Shown here piece after piece: positions 62,366 to 64,000 of a DNA stretch of 64,000 nucleotides (positions are counted from its first letter, which is position 1; each line of letters begins with the position of its first letter). The stretch is from NCBI GenBank assembly GCA_025462865.1, contig JAOAPI010000150.1:1-64000 (forward strand), read 5' to 3'. The position numbers and the translations under genes are program-made. The notes under the pieces are model-generated. The model ran no database searches. It was not told the origin of the DNA and saw only the letters and a list, made by a program, of their open reading frames with translations. The DNA comes from Candidatus Sulfotelmatobacter sp. Its GTDB lineage: Bacteria; Acidobacteriota; Terriglobia; Terriglobales; Acidobacteriaceae.

Positions 62366-64000
62366 CTAAGAAGGCAGTTCCCAGCCTTCATCTTTCATTT
62401 TCTTGTTGGTCCAGTGTTGCAGCTGCTCGAAGAGCGCCGGGTCAATCACAGAAAATCGCAGCCCGACGCGGCCTTCTCCTCCAAACCAGACGATGCGGGC
62501 TTTTGCCTGAAAAATCGTCGAGCTTTCGGGAAGCGGAAAACTCACGCCGAGAATGCCGGTAAACTTCATGGGTTCCTTGAGGCCGTCGATACCCATGCCA
62601 CCGGCGCTGAGGTTCACGCCCTGGGCCCGAACTTCTTCCCCTTTCTGATTTTTCAGCAATACATCAAGAGTCACGCGAGCGCGAAAAAATTTCTGTTGCT
62701 CAATGCTGATAAAGCCCAACGAGTTCGCGGCATCCGCGGAATTTATGTTGATGTTGTATTCCTTCAGCTTCCGGCTGAGCGTGCGGCGGGAAATTCCCAG
62801 TTGTTCTGCGGCTTGACTCCGATGACCGCCGCTGCGTTCCAGCGCGCGGATGATCATTTGCTCTTCCATGCTGTCGAGATTGCCGACGGGCATAGAGGCA
62901 GCCTGACGCTGTGCCACTGGGTTGCCCGACATCGCATCCGTGATTTGCGATTTGTGGATCTCGGGCTGCCGCGACTCCACCGCTACTCGAGCGACGAGGT
63001 TGCGTAGTTCCCGAACGTTCCCCGGCCAGGAGTGCGACAGCAGCGCGGAAACAGCATCAGGAGTGAACAAGCTGCCTGGCTTTTTGACATTAAGAAAATG
63101 TTCAGCTAAAGCCACGATGTCCTCGGGACGTTCCCTAAGAGGTGGAACGCGAAGTTGAAACTGACCGAGACGATGAAAGAGATCTTCGCGAAAACGTCCG
63201 TCCTTTACCGCAGCGTCAAGATCCTGATTGGTGGCAGCAACAATGCGAACGTCCACCTTGATCTTGCGATGTCCGCCCAATCGATAGAAGGGATATCCGT
63301 CGAGCACTCGTAAAAGCTTCACCTGAGTTTGAAGCTGCAATTCACCGATTTCATCAAGAAATAACGTGCCTTTGTCGGCCATTTCGAACAGACCGGCCCG
63401 AGAGGAATCCGCGCCAGTGAATGCGCCTTTCTCATAGCCAAATAATTCACTTTCGACCAAATTCTCTGGAAGGGCCGCACAGTTGATGTCAACCCAGGGG
63501 CGGCTGCTGCGGTTCGAGGACTGGTGAATCGTACGAGCGATGAGTTCCTTGCCGGTCCCGGTTTCACCGGTGATCAGCACGCTTTCCGTGTGACCGGCTA
63601 CGCGGTCCACCATGCGCATGAAGCGGTGCATCAGAGGACTGGCCAGTATAAGATTCGTTCCGTCTATCTCACGCGAAACGGTATGCGCAGATTCTTCCTC
63701 ATCCGTTCGTAGGATGGGAACAGGCGGAAGCTTTACTACTTCCTCAGCGACAGAGAACGTAACGATTAACCCGGTGGGAGCGGAACTAGCGGCGCGCAGT
63801 ACGGTAACGGACAACTCCCCAGCGAAGGTCTTTCCAGACTTGGGTTGAAACTGAAATGAAGTCTTGTAATAACCGTGCTTTAGCGCCTCTGTCAGCATGG
63901 TCTGCTGCAACTTGTCCCGCTCGGCGCCATCTTCATGTAAGAAGAAAGCTGCCAATGGGTGGCCTAAAACAGCTGCGGGGCTATTGCCGAAAATATTCAA
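62366..64000 (-). CDS. PAS-sigma54 transcription activator with C-terminal PilZ domain (partial)
   Basis: 544 codons are visible; the start is beyond the right edge. A PAS-like part comes first (FGNSPAAVLGHPLAAFF...). The central AAA+ domain is complete with Walker A GETGTGKE and the sigma54 contact loop GAFTGA, then Walker B TLFLDEIGE. A Fis-type helix-turn-helix follows (RSQAAEQLGISRRTLSRKLKEY). At the C-terminus there is a PilZ-like domain with NLSAGGMGIDG. The usual PilZ arginine motif (RxxxR) is only FFRAR here. This ties sigma54-dependent transcription to possible cyclic-di-GMP control. Confidence 0.9.
   Translation of the reverse strand: MNIFGNSPAAVLGHPLAAFFLHEDGAERDKLQQTMLTEALKHGYYKTSFQFQPKSGKTFAGELSVTVLRAASSAPTGLIVTFSVAEEVVKLPPVPILRTDEEESAHTVSREIDGTNLILASPLMHRFMRMVDRVAGHTESVLITGETGTGKELIARTIHQSSNRSSRPWVDINCAALPENLVESELFGYEKGAFTGADSSRAGLFEMADKGTLFLDEIGELQLQTQVKLLRVLDGYPFYRLGGHRKIKVDVRIVAATNQDLDAAVKDGRFREDLFHRLGQFQLRVPPLRERPEDIVALAEHFLNVKKPGSLFTPDAVSALLSHSWPGNVRELRNLVARVAVESRQPEIHKSQITDAMSGNPVAQRQAASMPVGNLDSMEEQMIIRALERSGGHRSQAAEQLGISRRTLSRKLKEYNININSADAANSLGFISIEQQKFFRARVTLDVLLKNQKGEEVRAQGVNLSAGGMGIDGLKEPMKFTGILGVSFPLPESSTIFQAKARIVWFGGEGRVGLRFSVIDPALFEQLQHWTNKKMKDEGWELPS

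Overview
The window looks like a chromosomal segment of an acidobacterium, most likely class Terriglobia near the Koribacter or Sulfotelmatobacter lineages. This is inferred from gene content, not from a marker gene. The clues are an Oar-like TonB-dependent receptor with an N-terminal carboxypeptidase-regulatory domain, an acidobacterial-type VWA protein, tandem GloVer repeats, the futalosine-pathway enzyme MqnE, separate glycyl-tRNA synthetase subunits, PPDK, and many Tat or lipoprotein exports. Coding is dense, on both strands, in short operons. I see no phage, insertion sequence, CRISPR array or rRNA. One tRNA (Glu) is present.

Layout: 1-1250 holds the start of a GAF sensor kinase and an overlapping MEDS-domain sensor. 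1.25-2.0 kb is gene-poor with tRNA-Glu and a strong promoter. 2.1-9.0 kb carries a hypothetical gene, ppdK, glyS and glyQ, with an interspersed repeat at the glyQ stop. 9.2-16.1 kb carries a diheme cytochrome c, recO, a ferredoxin, a glycine-rich secreted protein, an aconitase-family enzyme, an inositol-monophosphatase-like enzyme and an Hfq-like Sm protein. 16.1-21.9 kb has the TonB receptor, the VWA protein and a MoaD-MoaE fusion. 22.0-23.7 kb starts at a consensus promoter and carries a small membrane protein and two proteins sharing an unfamiliar motif. 23.7-28.7 kb has lon, a Tat-exported hemerythrin, pheA and an acetyltransferase.

28.8-31.4 kb is a three-gene membrane cluster ending in a zinc-ribbon site-2 protease. 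It is followed by glnA, a Tat amidase, a GloVer-repeat protein, a secreted DinB-like protein, a two-gene ABC exporter and a small secreted protein. 40.5-46.7 kb holds a two-component system, a fatty-acid desaturase, a VOC protein, a metallo-beta-lactamase-fold hydrolase and a sialidase-like propeller. 47-55 kb carries a beta-hydroxyacid dehydrogenase, glycerate 2-kinase with a hydrolase, an M20 peptidase, a Tat glycosylasparaginase, a frameshifted antitoxin, glpX and an ATP-grasp ligase. 55-64 kb has an acyl-CoA dehydrogenase, a decayed ICMT-like gene, a 62-residue zinc ribbon, an acid-phosphatase lipoprotein, mqnE, an HhH lipoprotein, a TPM/nucleotidyltransferase-like/LemA operon and the start-less part of a PAS-sigma54 activator with a C-terminal PilZ domain.

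Functionally this is core central metabolism (PPDK, FBPase, aconitase, glycerate kinase, GlnA, PheA, menaquinone synthesis) mixed with export and envelope functions. No single novel defence or biosynthetic system stands out. The least explained items are the KTTExDAY gene pair, the TPM/pseudo-nucleotidyltransferase/LemA operon, the zinc-ribbon membrane cluster, the hairpin that touches the lon ribosome binding site, and several decayed genes and interspersed repeats that would be missed by ordinary gene calling.
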